Assembly: GCF_000735365.1 (NCBI RefSeq)
Contig: NZ_JMPL01000002.1
Location: 1-64,000, forward strand
Length of the DNA: 64,000 nt
Reading direction: 5' to 3'
Source: Kluyvera ascorbata ATCC 33433
Lineage (GTDB): Bacteria > Pseudomonadota > Gammaproteobacteria > Enterobacterales > Enterobacteriaceae
In this document: in pieces, positions 1 to 13,449 of the stretch
How the letters are laid out: each line of letters begins with the position of its first letter
How positions within the stretch are numbered: position 1 is the first letter of the stretch
Position numbers and translations under genes: made by a program
Notes under the pieces: model-generated
Seen by the model: the letters and a program-made list of their open reading frames with translations, nothing else
What the model was told of the DNA's origin: nothing
The model's database searches: none

Positions 1-1167
1 GCAGAACGGGCCGCCGCCACCGTTCAACCTGAAAACCTGCTGCAGAATGCCAACAACCTGGATGACCTGACAGACAAGCCAGCAGCGCGCCAGAATCTGG
101 ATGTGTTCTCGAGAGAAGAAATCGCTGACATGCTGCCTGGCTATCTGGGCCAGATTGACTGGCAGGAAATGCGCACCGCGCTGGAGCCAGGCACAGCGCC
201 ACGCGACGGGCAGGAAGTTGACCAGACCGGTATCTTTGCGGATCTGTATGCAAAAGCGGTCGCCGGTAAGCTGCCTACATGCACCGAAGCAGAATGGCAG
301 GCGGATCCGCTTAATCGCGGTTGTTATGTACTGGAGTCCTCGCCGGGGAAAATGCGCCTGCCGGATGATAACGGCGTTCAGCCAGGGTCTTTAAAGATTC
401 CGGTTAAAGTCGGTGATAGTGGCGATGCGGCAAACAGCGGAAAGATGGGCACTTCTGAATTGCCGAATATCAAAGGGACTGTATACAGAAATATGAGCAC
501 AGCGGCGGCAATCAGAAATGATGGCGTGGTTGATGGTGCTTTTAAACTCGGTGACAGAGAAGGAACTAGCCCTCCGGCTAACGTATTAAGCGCTGGTGCA
601 GCCACTACAGGCGTTCCATTACTGTTTGAAGCCGGGTTGTCCAATGAGATGTATAAGGATGGTGTAACGGAAGTTCGTCCTAACCGCCACATGGGGTGCT
701 GGACAGTTCGCTACGCCGCTAAAGCAACAAATGGTGGCAGCATTGACGCTCTTGCACTGGCTACGCAGATAGCGGCTGGTGATGCCGAACTGTTGGCAAA
801 AATTATCGCCACCAATTCTCGTATCGATTTTGCTGTCATCGCTCTTGATGGCACCCCTGCAATGAATACAGGGCAACTAATTGAAAATCCTTTTGGGAAT
901 AACACGCCGGTATTCTGTGATGTACAGGCATTCCGTGCTGATACGCAAAAATGGGTAACACTGCAATGGCAGTATTTTAGTAGCACTAACATTGCAGGTG
1001 CTAGGTGCATTTATTCGGAAGGTGAGGGATTAATCTTTCGAATTGCACAGCATCGACTCATGGATACATCAGTAGTCAGCGGGTATACCAACGGTCCAAC
1101 GCCGGTGGTTGTTACCTATGCAACACCTTCCCCAATCCGTATTTTTGTATGGAAAATCACAGCATGA
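1..1167 (+). CDS. Prophage tail fibre protein, 5' end outside the window
   Basis: The reading frame is open from base 1, so the gene begins upstream; at least 388 residues are visible. The first residues (NLDDLTDKPAARQNL, about 16-35) are the linker repeat found just before the variable tip of many lambdoid and P2-like tail fibres, and LPNIKGT near residue 154 is another common tail-fibre element. The role inferred is host receptor binding at the virion tail tip. The last two thirds read as a different, more AT-rich segment, as expected for mosaic exchange of receptor-binding tips. The stop codon overlaps the start of the assembly chaperone gene (ATGA), the usual fibre-chaperone pairing. The family call is good; the receptor is unknown. 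Confidence 0.85.
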   Translation, partial: AERAAATVQPENLLQNANNLDDLTDKPAARQNLDVFSREEIADMLPGYLGQIDWQEMRTALEPGTAPRDGQEVDQTGIFADLYAKAVAGKLPTCTEAEWQADPLNRGCYVLESSPGKMRLPDDNGVQPGSLKIPVKVGDSGDAANSGKMGTSELPNIKGTVYRNMSTAAAIRNDGVVDGAFKLGDREGTSPPANVLSAGAATTGVPLLFEAGLSNEMYKDGVTEVRPNRHMGCWTVRYAAKATNGGSIDALALATQIAAGDAELLAKIIATNSRIDFAVIALDGTPAMNTGQLIENPFGNNTPVFCDVQAFRADTQKWVTLQWQYFSSTNIAGARCIYSEGEGLIFRIAQHRLMDTSVVSGYTNGPTPVVVTYATPSPIRIFVWKITA

Positions 1168-1553
1168 AGACTATCTATGTAAGCCAGAAAAACAACCGCG
1201 ACTGGAGCACCAGCGCATCGGCGTTCGGCGGCCTGAATTACCCGGCAATCGTTGCGGATGGTTTTGCCGGGGGGGCAATGACATACAACCGCTTCACTGG
1301 TGAGTGGGTTGTTGATGCGCCATATATCAGAACTCATGCTGATGATGTGGCTGATTCTGTAGCGTTGCGTGAGCAGTTGAAGGAAGAAGCTAACCGGATC
1401 ATGGCCGGATGGGTTCTGGACCTACAATTGGGTGACATTACTGATGATGACCTGGCTAAGCTGAAGTTGTGGCGGGCGTATGTGAAGAAACTTGATGCGC
1501 TAGATCTGGACGCGGCACCGGAAATTGAGTGGCCGCCGCGTCCGGAAAATTAA
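1164..1553 (+). CDS. Tail fibre assembly protein (Tfa family)
   Basis: A 129-residue product beginning MKTIYVSQ. Proteins of this family help fold or trimerise the cognate phage tail fibre. The C-terminal part (about residues 60-129, ending in a proline-rich EWPPRPEN tail, with LKLWRAYVKKLDAL before it) is the conserved Tfa signature. I chose the ATG at 1164 because it overlaps the fibre stop as ATGA; an in-frame ATG at 1149 would add five residues but lies inside the fibre gene. It is the last recognisable structural gene before the prophage end. Confidence 0.85.
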   Translation: MKTIYVSQKNNRDWSTSASAFGGLNYPAIVADGFAGGAMTYNRFTGEWVVDAPYIRTHADDVADSVALREQLKEEANRIMAGWVLDLQLGDITDDDLAKLKLWRAYVKKLDALDLDAAPEIEWPPRPEN

Positions 1554-1732
1554 CGCCACAGCGCTTTACTCTGCCGAACCGCCATCATAATGGCTTTCCC
1601 CATGCTTTCGCACTGAGGGAAACCAGGTGATATCCACCGCGAGTTGATAAACGCCAATATGCTGAATCGGTCATAGTCGAAAAGTAATTTTTGAGGCAAT
1701 GGTGGAACGTATATCTGAAAGCGACCCACCAT
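1550..1732 (-). CDS. Possible small prophage protein, unknown function
   Basis: A 60-residue frame on the minus strand, convergent with and overlapping the assembly gene stop by 4 bp. I do not recognise it. The predicted protein has no membrane segment or cysteine cluster; it has one cysteine (near residue 41) and a basic C-terminus (VRQSKALWR). No clear ribosome-binding site precedes its ATG. It fills part of a stretch that is otherwise empty up to 1819, which is the only reason to list it. It may be a chance frame. Confidence 0.25.
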   Translation of the reverse strand: MVGRFQIYVPPLPQKLLFDYDRFSILAFINSRWISPGFPQCESMGKAIMMAVRQSKALWR

Positions 1733-1819
1733 TTGACATAGGGGTGAAATGTAACTAATCGATGTAATATATGTTATAAGTCATTGCGGATTTAGAACAA
1801 AAAAGTAGCAGCCTGGAAA

Positions 1820-2218
1820 ATGAGCCAATTCACCATCAAAGAAATAGCGCTAATATCCCATAAGCTAAAAGATATCAGTGATACATGGTCAGATTTATGG
1901 GTTTTTCTTTGCCTGGTGCCACTTAGTGTTGGCCAGGTTATCAATCTCAAGCATAGAAACTTTGACGGAAAATATCTGAATCTCGAAAAGGGGGCGAGAT
2001 TTAAGAGTGTTCAGGTAGAGGCTCCCCCTCTGATTTGCGAGCTCATACAGAGACGCAGAGAAAAATATCCCGATGATATTTATATTTTTCAGAGCCACTC
2101 TAACAGGGTCAAGTATCAGGGTAAGCCTGTAACCGTTATTGCGTTTAACCGGGCGTTGAAAGTAGCAGCAAAAGGCGTTACGGATGTGGTAGTGACCAGC
2201 AAATGTGCTCGGGGGTAA
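1820..2218 (+). CDS. Degenerate tyrosine-recombinase (integrase)-like protein
   Basis: 132 residues. The order of features follows the N-terminal half of a phage integrase catalytic domain: a hydrophobic helix (LWVFLCLVPLSVGQVINLKH, about 27-46), a short beta hairpin (FDGKYLNLEKGARFKSVQVE), then helices up to FNRALKVAAKG. In active enzymes the segment matching SVGQVINL carries the first catalytic Arg; here that position appears to be Ser. The protein ends before the HxxR box and the nucleophilic Tyr, so it should have no strand-cleavage activity. It may be a remnant, or a DNA-binding accessory protein. It is AT-rich compared with lepA and lies alone between the tail genes and the lepA junction. 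Family assignment is moderate and function unknown. Confidence 0.6.
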   Translation: MSQFTIKEIALISHKLKDISDTWSDLWVFLCLVPLSVGQVINLKHRNFDGKYLNLEKGARFKSVQVEAPPLICELIQRRREKYPDDIYIFQSHSNRVKYQGKPVTVIAFNRALKVAAKGVTDVVVTSKCARG

Positions 2219-2221
2219 GTT

Positions 2222-2256
2222 GCAGCAACCTGTGGTATGCAAGCGCAGGTTGCTGC
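2222..2256. repeat. Perfect 11-bp inverted repeat after the integrase-like gene
   Basis: GCAGCAACCTG at 2222-2232 is perfectly complementary to 2246-2256, with a 13-base loop. It starts four bases after the stop codon. There is no run of T after it on either strand, so a simple intrinsic terminator is not supported. An RNA hairpin protecting the 3' end, or a protein-binding palindrome linked to the nearby phage end, are alternatives. Confidence 0.7.
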
Positions 2257-2433
2257 GGGCCAGGTGTTCATGCCATGGCACTGGAAAGAGTGTATAGGGT
2301 AAATATCCATTTCAGCAAACAGCCTGAGAATATCCGCTTTAAAATCCCCTCCAATGTAAACGAAGGTAATAGGTGTAACGGCATCTGTTAATCATCGGAT
2401 CGCATGCTGACGATTGACGCGCTACAGTGTAAG

Positions 2434-2488
2434 ATGCACGCCAATGCACGGACAGGTAGGTTTTCCAATGTGTCCACCGATGTGTCCA
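2434..2488. repeat. Two pairs of short direct repeats at the prophage end
   Basis: ATGCACG occurs at 2434-2440 and 2444-2450 (10-bp period). ATGTGTCCA occurs at 2468-2476 and 2480-2488 (12-bp period). Paired direct repeats at about one helical turn are the usual look of integrase arm-type sites beside a phage attachment core. That reading is inferred from position, between prophage genes and lepA. The rest of 2257-2530 shows no gene I can support. Confidence 0.45.
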
Positions 2489-2532
2489 TTAAATAAAAAA
2501 CGAGACGCAACAGGGTTAAAAAATCCTTATTT

Positions 2533-4332
<1,800 letters not shown>

Positions 4333-4348
4333 TCTCTAAGGAGTTGGC

Positions 4349-5323
4349 ATGGCGAACATGTTTGCCCTGATTCTGGTGATTGCCACACTGGTAACGGGCC
4401 TTTTGTGGTGCGTTGATAAGTTTATCTTCGCGCCCAAGCGTCGGGAACGTCAGGCAGCAGCACAGGTTGCCACTGGCGAAGCGCTGGATAAAAAGACGCT
4501 GAAGAAAGTTGGCCCGAAACCGGGCTGGCTGGAAACCGGCGCGTCGGTCTTCCCGGTGCTGGCCATCGTGTTGATCGTGCGTTCATTTATCTATGAACCG
4601 TTCCAGATCCCGTCTGGTTCGATGATGCCAACGCTGCTGATTGGTGACTTTATCCTGGTGGAGAAATTCGCCTACGGGATTAAAGATCCTATCTACCAGA
4701 AGACGCTGATTGAAACCGGTCATCCGAAACGTGGCGACATTGTGGTGTTCAAATACCCGGAAGATCCGCGCCTTGATTACATCAAGCGTGCCGTGGGTCT
4801 GCCTGGGGATAAAGTCACCTACGATCCGATCGCCAAGCAGGTCACCATTCAGCCAGGATGCAGCTCCGGTCAGGCGTGCGGCAGCGCGCTGCCGGTGACC
4901 TACTCCAACGTTGAACCGAGCGATTTCGTCCAGACCTTCTCCCGCAGCAACGGCGGCGAAGCGACCAGCGGCTTCTTTGAGATGCCGCAGGGCGAAAGCA
5001 AAGCGGATGGCGTACGCCTGACGCAGCGCCAGGAAACGCTGGGCGATGTGAATCACCGTATCCTGACCGTGCCAATCGCGCAGGATCAGGTCGGCATGTA
5101 TTACCGCCAGTCCGGTTTGCCGCTGGCAACCTGGATAGTGCCACCGGGCCACTACTTCATGATGGGTGACAACCGCGATAACAGCGCGGACAGCCGTTAC
5201 TGGGGCTTTGTGCCGGAAGCGAACCTGGTGGGTAAAGCGACCGCCATCTGGATGAGCTTTGAAAAACAAGAGGGTCAATGGCCAACCGGCGTGCGTTTAA
5301 GCCGCATCGGTGGGATCCATTAA
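4349..5323 (+). CDS. lepB: Signal peptidase I
   Basis: 324 residues. It cleaves signal peptides of exported proteins at the periplasmic face of the inner membrane. Two N-terminal membrane segments (about 4-22 and 61-77) flank a basic cytoplasmic loop. The catalytic Ser91 lies in QIPSGSMMPTL and the general base Lys146 in YIKRAVGLPGD; the MGDNRDNSADSRYWG box is near residue 272. AAGGAG precedes the start at a normal distance. It is co-transcribed with lepA, and the next gene, rnc, has its own leader. Confidence 0.98.
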   Translation: MANMFALILVIATLVTGLLWCVDKFIFAPKRRERQAAAQVATGEALDKKTLKKVGPKPGWLETGASVFPVLAIVLIVRSFIYEPFQIPSGSMMPTLLIGDFILVEKFAYGIKDPIYQKTLIETGHPKRGDIVVFKYPEDPRLDYIKRAVGLPGDKVTYDPIAKQVTIQPGCSSGQACGSALPVTYSNVEPSDFVQTFSRSNGGEATSGFFEMPQGESKADGVRLTQRQETLGDVNHRILTVPIAQDQVGMYYRQSGLPLATWIVPPGHYFMMGDNRDNSADSRYWGFVPEANLVGKATAIWMSFEKQEGQWPTGVRLSRIGGIH

Positions 5324-5423
5324 TTCTTAGCCTGACTTCACGCGGTGGCTGAATAGTCGCCGCGTGAATTATTTCGTGTTTTAATCCATTCAAACTAACG
5401 ACATCCCTTGTCGTTGCGTATAG

Positions 5424-7126
<1,703 letters not shown>

Positions 7127-7138
7127 GAATAACCCCCG

Positions 7139-7846
7139 ATGGAAGGCTGGCAGCGCGCATTTGTCCTGCATAGTCGTCCCTGGAGCGAAACCAGTCTAAT
7201 ACTGGACGTCTTCACGGAAGAGTCGGGTCGCGTGCGCCTTGTGGCTAAAGGCGCACGTTCCAAACGTTCCAACCTTAAAGGTGCGCTTCAGCCCTTTACC
7301 CCCTTATTAGTTCGCTTTGGCGGGCGCGGCGAAGTCAAAACGCTGCGTAGCGCGGAAGCCGTCTCTCTTGCACTTCCCTTAAGCGGCATCACGCTTTACA
7401 GCGGCCTGTACGTCAACGAGCTGCTCTCCCGCGTGCTGGAGCACGAAACCCGCTTCTCTGAACTCTTCTTCGATTACCTGTATTGCATCCAGGCGCTGGC
7501 CGGTGCGACGGGCTCGCCAGAACCCGCGCTGCGCCGCTTTGAGTTAGCGCTGCTGGGGCATCTGGGCTATGGCGTCGATTTTCTGCACTGTGCCGGGAGC
7601 GGCGATGAGGTCGATGACACCATGACCTACCGCTACCGTGAAGAAAAAGGTTTTATCGCGAGCGTGGTTATCGACAACAACACCTTTACCGGGCGCCATT
7701 TGAAGGCGCTGGAGAGCCGCGAATTTCCTGATGTGGACTCGCTGCGCGCCGCGAAACGCTTTACCCGTATGGCACTGAAGCCGTATCTTGGTGGCAAACC
7801 GCTTAAGAGCCGCGAGCTATTTCGCCAGTTTGTCCCCAAGCGGTAA
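7139..7846 (+). CDS. recO: DNA repair protein RecO
   Basis: 235 residues. RecO anneals SSB-coated single strands and works with RecR to load RecA in gap repair. It has an N-terminal OB fold ([26 protein letters not shown], continuing to about residue 80) and a helical C-terminal domain. It ends FRQFVPKR, about seven residues before the E. coli protein does. The lost tail is not part of the fold, so I regard the gene as intact. No strong Shine-Dalgarno is visible; coupling to era is likely. Confidence 0.96.
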   Translation: MEGWQRAFVLHSRPWSETSLILDVFTEESGRVRLVAKGARSKRSNLKGALQPFTPLLVRFGGRGEVKTLRSAEAVSLALPLSGITLYSGLYVNELLSRVLEHETRFSELFFDYLYCIQALAGATGSPEPALRRFELALLGHLGYGVDFLHCAGSGDEVDDTMTYRYREEKGFIASVVIDNNTFTGRHLKALESREFPDVDSLRAAKRFTRMALKPYLGGKPLKSRELFRQFVPKR

Positions 7847-7871
7847 CCCTGATTGCACTCATCCCGTTTTT

Positions 7872-7905
7872 CCCTCGCCCTGTGGGCGGGTTGCTGGGGT
7901 GAGGG
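7872..7905. repeat. boxC-like palindrome between recO and pdxJ
   Basis: CCCTCGCCC followed by a GC-rich loop and GGGGTGAGGG form an imperfect palindrome. The CCCTC...GAGGG frame resembles the boxC dispersed repeats of enterobacteria. A related element lies at 32360-32382. Confidence 0.5.
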
Positions 7906-7941
7906 GAAATGAACGTTAAAAATAAAGACACGAGGATTGTC

Positions 7942-8673
7942 ATGGCTGAATTACTGTTAGGCGTCAATATTGACCACATTGCCACCCTGCGTAACGCGCG
8001 CGGCACCGCCTATCCCGATCCGGTTCAGGCGGCATTTATCGCCGAGCAGGCCGGTGCAGATGGCATCACCGTGCATTTACGTGAAGATCGTCGCCACATC
8101 ACCGACCGCGACGTGCGCATTCTGCGTCAGACGCTGGACACCCGCATGAACCTGGAGATGGCCGTTACCGAAGAGATGCTGACCATCGCCTGCGAAACCA
8201 AACCGCATTTCTGCTGCCTGGTGCCGGAAAAACGTCAGGAAGTGACCACCGAAGGCGGTCTGGACGTTGCCGGTCAGCTCGACAAAATGCGCGATGCCTG
8301 CAAACGCCTGGCCGACGCCGGTATTCTGGTGTCGCTGTTTATCGATGCCGATAACGCACAAATTAAAGCCGCTGCCGACGTTGGCGCGCCGTATATCGAA
8401 ATCCATACCGGCTGCTATGCCGATGCCACCACCGATGCGGAACAGGCTAAAGAGCTTGAGCGCATTGCGAAAGCGGCGACCTATGCAGCCAGCCTGGGGC
8501 TGAAGGTGAATGCGGGTCACGGCCTGACCTACCACAACGTTAAAGCCGTTGCTGCGCTGCCGGAAATGCACGAACTGAATATCGGCCATGCGATTATTGG
8601 TCGTGCGGTAATGACCGGCCTGAAAGAGGCGGTTGCCGAGATGAAACGCCTGATGCTGGAAGCGCGCGCGTAA
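7942..8673 (+). CDS. pdxJ: Pyridoxine 5'-phosphate synthase
   Basis: 243 residues. It condenses 1-deoxyxylulose 5-phosphate with 3-amino-2-oxopropyl phosphate to make pyridoxine 5'-phosphate, the last step of de novo vitamin B6 synthesis. It is a TIM barrel; the family features [15 protein letters not shown] (7-21), HLREDRRHI and the C-terminal [11 protein letters not shown] are all present. The start MAELLLGV at 7942 has CGAGGA before it; an ATG at 7909 would add 11 residues without a good ribosome site. Its TAA overlaps the acpS ATG by one base, as in the conserved pdxJ-acpS pair. Confidence 0.98.
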   Translation: MAELLLGVNIDHIATLRNARGTAYPDPVQAAFIAEQAGADGITVHLREDRRHITDRDVRILRQTLDTRMNLEMAVTEEMLTIACETKPHFCCLVPEKRQEVTTEGGLDVAGQLDKMRDACKRLADAGILVSLFIDADNAQIKAAADVGAPYIEIHTGCYADATTDAEQAKELERIAKAATYAASLGLKVNAGHGLTYHNVKAVAALPEMHELNIGHAIIGRAVMTGLKEAVAEMKRLMLEARA

Positions 8674-9053
8674 TGGCGATTCTGGGGCTCGGTACCGATA
8701 TCGTCGAAATCGCCCGTATTGAAGGGGTCATTGCCCGTAGCGGCGATCGCCTTGCACGCCGCGTGCTCAGCGATAACGAATGGGCCATCTGGGAGACGCA
8801 CCAGCAGCCGGTGCGTTTTCTGGCGAAGCGCTTTGCAGTCAAAGAAGCGGCCTCAAAAGCGCTGGGTACCGGTATTCGTAACGGCCTGGCGTTTAACCAG
8901 TTTGAAGTTTACAACGATGAGATGGGTAAACCGAAGCTGCGGTTATGGGGTGAGGCAAAGCTGCTGGCAGAGCGAATGGGCGTGGCGCATATGCATGTGA
9001 CGCTCGCCGATGAGCGTCACTACGCCTGCGCAACGGTGATTATCGAAAGCTAG
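8673..9053 (+). CDS. acpS: Holo-[acyl-carrier-protein] synthase
   Basis: 126 residues. It transfers 4'-phosphopantetheine from CoA to apo-ACP and so switches on fatty acid synthesis. Metal and CoA-binding residues Asp9 (GLGTDIVEI) and Glu58 ([12 protein letters not shown]) are in place. It is coupled to pdxJ by the overlapping stop and start. Its stop overlaps the convergent yfhL stop by 4 bp, so the toxin/antisense RNA locus shoB/ohsC that E. coli carries here is missing. Confidence 0.98.
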   Translation: MAILGLGTDIVEIARIEGVIARSGDRLARRVLSDNEWAIWETHQQPVRFLAKRFAVKEAASKALGTGIRNGLAFNQFEVYNDEMGKPKLRLWGEAKLLAERMGVAHMHVTLADERHYACATVIIES

Positions 9054-9310
9054 ATCTTGTCCGCGTGATGCATCTGGACGAATTTATCCCACAGCTGCTC
9101 TTCGCTTTCTGCATGTGCCGGATCCTTGAGAATGGTATTTGGGATCGGGCACACTTTCTGACAGGTTGGCGTGTCGTAATGGCCAATGCACTCGGTGCAG
9201 CGATCGCTGTTGATCTCATAGATGCTATCACCCATCGAAATCGCCTCGTTCGGGCATTCCGGTTCGCACATATCGCAGTTGATACATTTTTTGGTGATTA
9301 ACAGCGCCAT
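9050..9310 (-). CDS. yfhL: 2[4Fe-4S] ferredoxin YfhL (Alvin type)
   Basis: 86 residues. A small electron carrier with two [4Fe-4S] clusters. Ligands visible are Cys9, 12, 15, 19 ([11 protein letters not shown]) and Cys38, 41, 50, 54 ([17 protein letters not shown]). The longer spacing in the second motif plus a C-terminal extension is typical of the Allochromatium-type ferredoxins. Its redox partner cannot be told from context. It is transcribed alone, towards acpS. Confidence 0.96.
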   Translation of the reverse strand: MALLITKKCINCDMCEPECPNEAISMGDSIYEINSDRCTECIGHYDTPTCQKVCPIPNTILKDPAHAESEEQLWDKFVQMHHADKI

Positions 9311-9403
9311 CAGGACATTCTCAGAAACGAAATAAACAGGGCGCGCATTATACGCTCATTTTCCGCCTAGGCCATACCTTTTCTGTGGTAATAGCACCGG
9401 CGA

Positions 9404-10252
9404 TCAAACCAGCTTTTTCACCAGCGCTTCGCTATGGCGAATACGCTCCGGCGCGTTTTCCAGGTCCTGCTGTACCAGTCCCATAAACAGCAGGTCGGTC
9501 AGCATCATCTGCGCGCTGGTCGAAGAGATAGCCGCGCTGCGGGTGGCTTGCTCTTCGGCAATGGTATACAGACAGTGTGTCGCACGCTGCTGAAGGGCAT
9601 TGGGCGAAAAGCCGGTGATAGCCACCACCTTGCCACCGACACGCAGCATCTCATCGGCGGCGAGATTAATTTCACGACGCGCACCGGAGTAAGAGATAGC
9701 CAGCAGCAAATCATCCTGAGTCATCGCCTGAACGGTAGCCAGCAGGGCGTGCATATCCTGCTCGGAAACGGCGTTCAGACCGATTTTCATCAGCTTCCAG
9801 CTAAAGTTACGCGCAACCAGGCCGGAGGCGCCGATCCCCGTCAGGACAATGCGACGCGCGTTGCGCAGCAGATTGACTGTCTCCAGCAGCTTGTCTTCAG
9901 TGTTGACATCGAGCGAAGCGTGCATCGCCGCCACGTTGTCTTTAATCAGTTTCTCACCGACGAGACGCAGGGGGTCATCACCGCAGATCTGGTTATGAAC
10001 CGGCACGGAATGCGGATTCGCGTTGCTGGCGAGGGCTTCGCTCAGTGCGAGTTTAAGCGCGGGAAAGCCTTTAAAGCCGAGCTTCTGGGCGAACTTCACC
10101 ACGCTAGATTGGCTGACGCCAGACTGGCTGGCGAGCTGCTGCGAGCTTAAATGCCGCGCTAAATCAGGCTGCGCCAGAATAAAATCGGCGAGCTTTCTAT
10201 CGCTTTGCGCCAGCTGGGGATAACGCTGACGAATACTGAGTAAACAATTCAT
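9404..10252 (-). CDS. yfhH: RpiR/MurR-family transcriptional regulator (YfhH)
   Basis: 282 residues. The N-terminal RpiR-type helix-turn-helix (about 1-77, with SSQQLASQSGVSQSSVVKFAQKLGFKG) is followed by a SIS domain (about 120-260, VLTGIGASGLVARNFSWKLMKIG), which in this family binds a phosphosugar effector. I chose MNCLLSIRQRYP as the start because it matches the known YfhH start and length; the open frame continues 46 codons upstream. No sugar operon is adjacent, so the effector and targets are unknown. Confidence 0.93.
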   Translation of the reverse strand: MNCLLSIRQRYPQLAQSDRKLADFILAQPDLARHLSSQQLASQSGVSQSSVVKFAQKLGFKGFPALKLALSEALASNANPHSVPVHNQICGDDPLRLVGEKLIKDNVAAMHASLDVNTEDKLLETVNLLRNARRIVLTGIGASGLVARNFSWKLMKIGLNAVSEQDMHALLATVQAMTQDDLLLAISYSGARREINLAADEMLRVGGKVVAITGFSPNALQQRATHCLYTIAEEQATRSAAISSTSAQMMLTDLLFMGLVQQDLENAPERIRHSEALVKKLV

Positions 10253-10467
10253 AATAACCTCACGGGCACAATGAGCACGACGTGCCAGGCCACCATTCTG
10301 CTCGTTTGCAAGAATTTTGTATTCTATTATAACGGAATATATCGAATTAAATGTGCTATGTGTTTGTAAAAACGTCGCTATTTTTATCAAACGCGCCCGG
10401 TGGCGAAAGTCAGAGGGTTCTCTGATAGTCTGTAATCTGGAACGTCAGGAACTGACAGGAGTTGCAT

Positions 10468-13204
<2,737 letters not shown>

Positions 13205-13357
13205 ATAGTTAATTCACTGCGTTGCCAGAAAAGTAACCTGATAATCTAAAGTGTTGTTCCAGAATGAGCGGCATTTTGCTTAACATTGCGCCAGTTGGCA
13301 ACTTATTCGAGAGATACGTCACATCTATTGATAAAGAAAAGAGATGCGTTTATTTCG

Positions 13358-13396
13358 ACGCAAACGGTTTCGTCGGGGCGCAGGATTCTCTATAAT
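13358..13396 (+). promoter_or_regulatory. PurR operator and promoter of purL
   Basis: Positions 13358-13373 read ACGCAAACGGTTTCGT, a near-perfect match to the PurR consensus ACGCAAACGTTTNCGT. TATAAT at 13391-13396 is the -10 box; the -35 position (TTTCGT, 13368-13373) falls inside the operator, so bound PurR with hypoxanthine or guanine should block RNA polymerase. Confidence 0.9.
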
Positions 13397-13449
13397 AGCG
13401 CCCGTTCTCCCCCATTGCGCACACTGAAAGCTGAGAAGACGAGAGACTT

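Noticed and set aside
101-394. 97-codon plus-strand frame starting at 101
   Set aside because: It overlaps the tail-fibre frame, which is open from base 1 and has recognisable protein features; the +2 frame gives a low-complexity Arg/Cys-rich product.
2203-2391. 62-codon frame following the integrase-like gene, tested as its missing C-terminal half
   Set aside because: It contains no HxxR box or catalytic Tyr context, so a simple frameshift does not restore an integrase.
7826-7846. Truncation of recO
   Set aside because: Only about seven C-terminal residues beyond FRQFVPKR are missing relative to E. coli, outside the folded core; natural length variation is the simpler reading.
10462-10467. 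Alternative TTG start for pgpC two codons upstream
   Set aside because: It directly abuts the Shine-Dalgarno CAGGAG, leaving no spacing; the TTG at 10468 has normal spacing and the family length.
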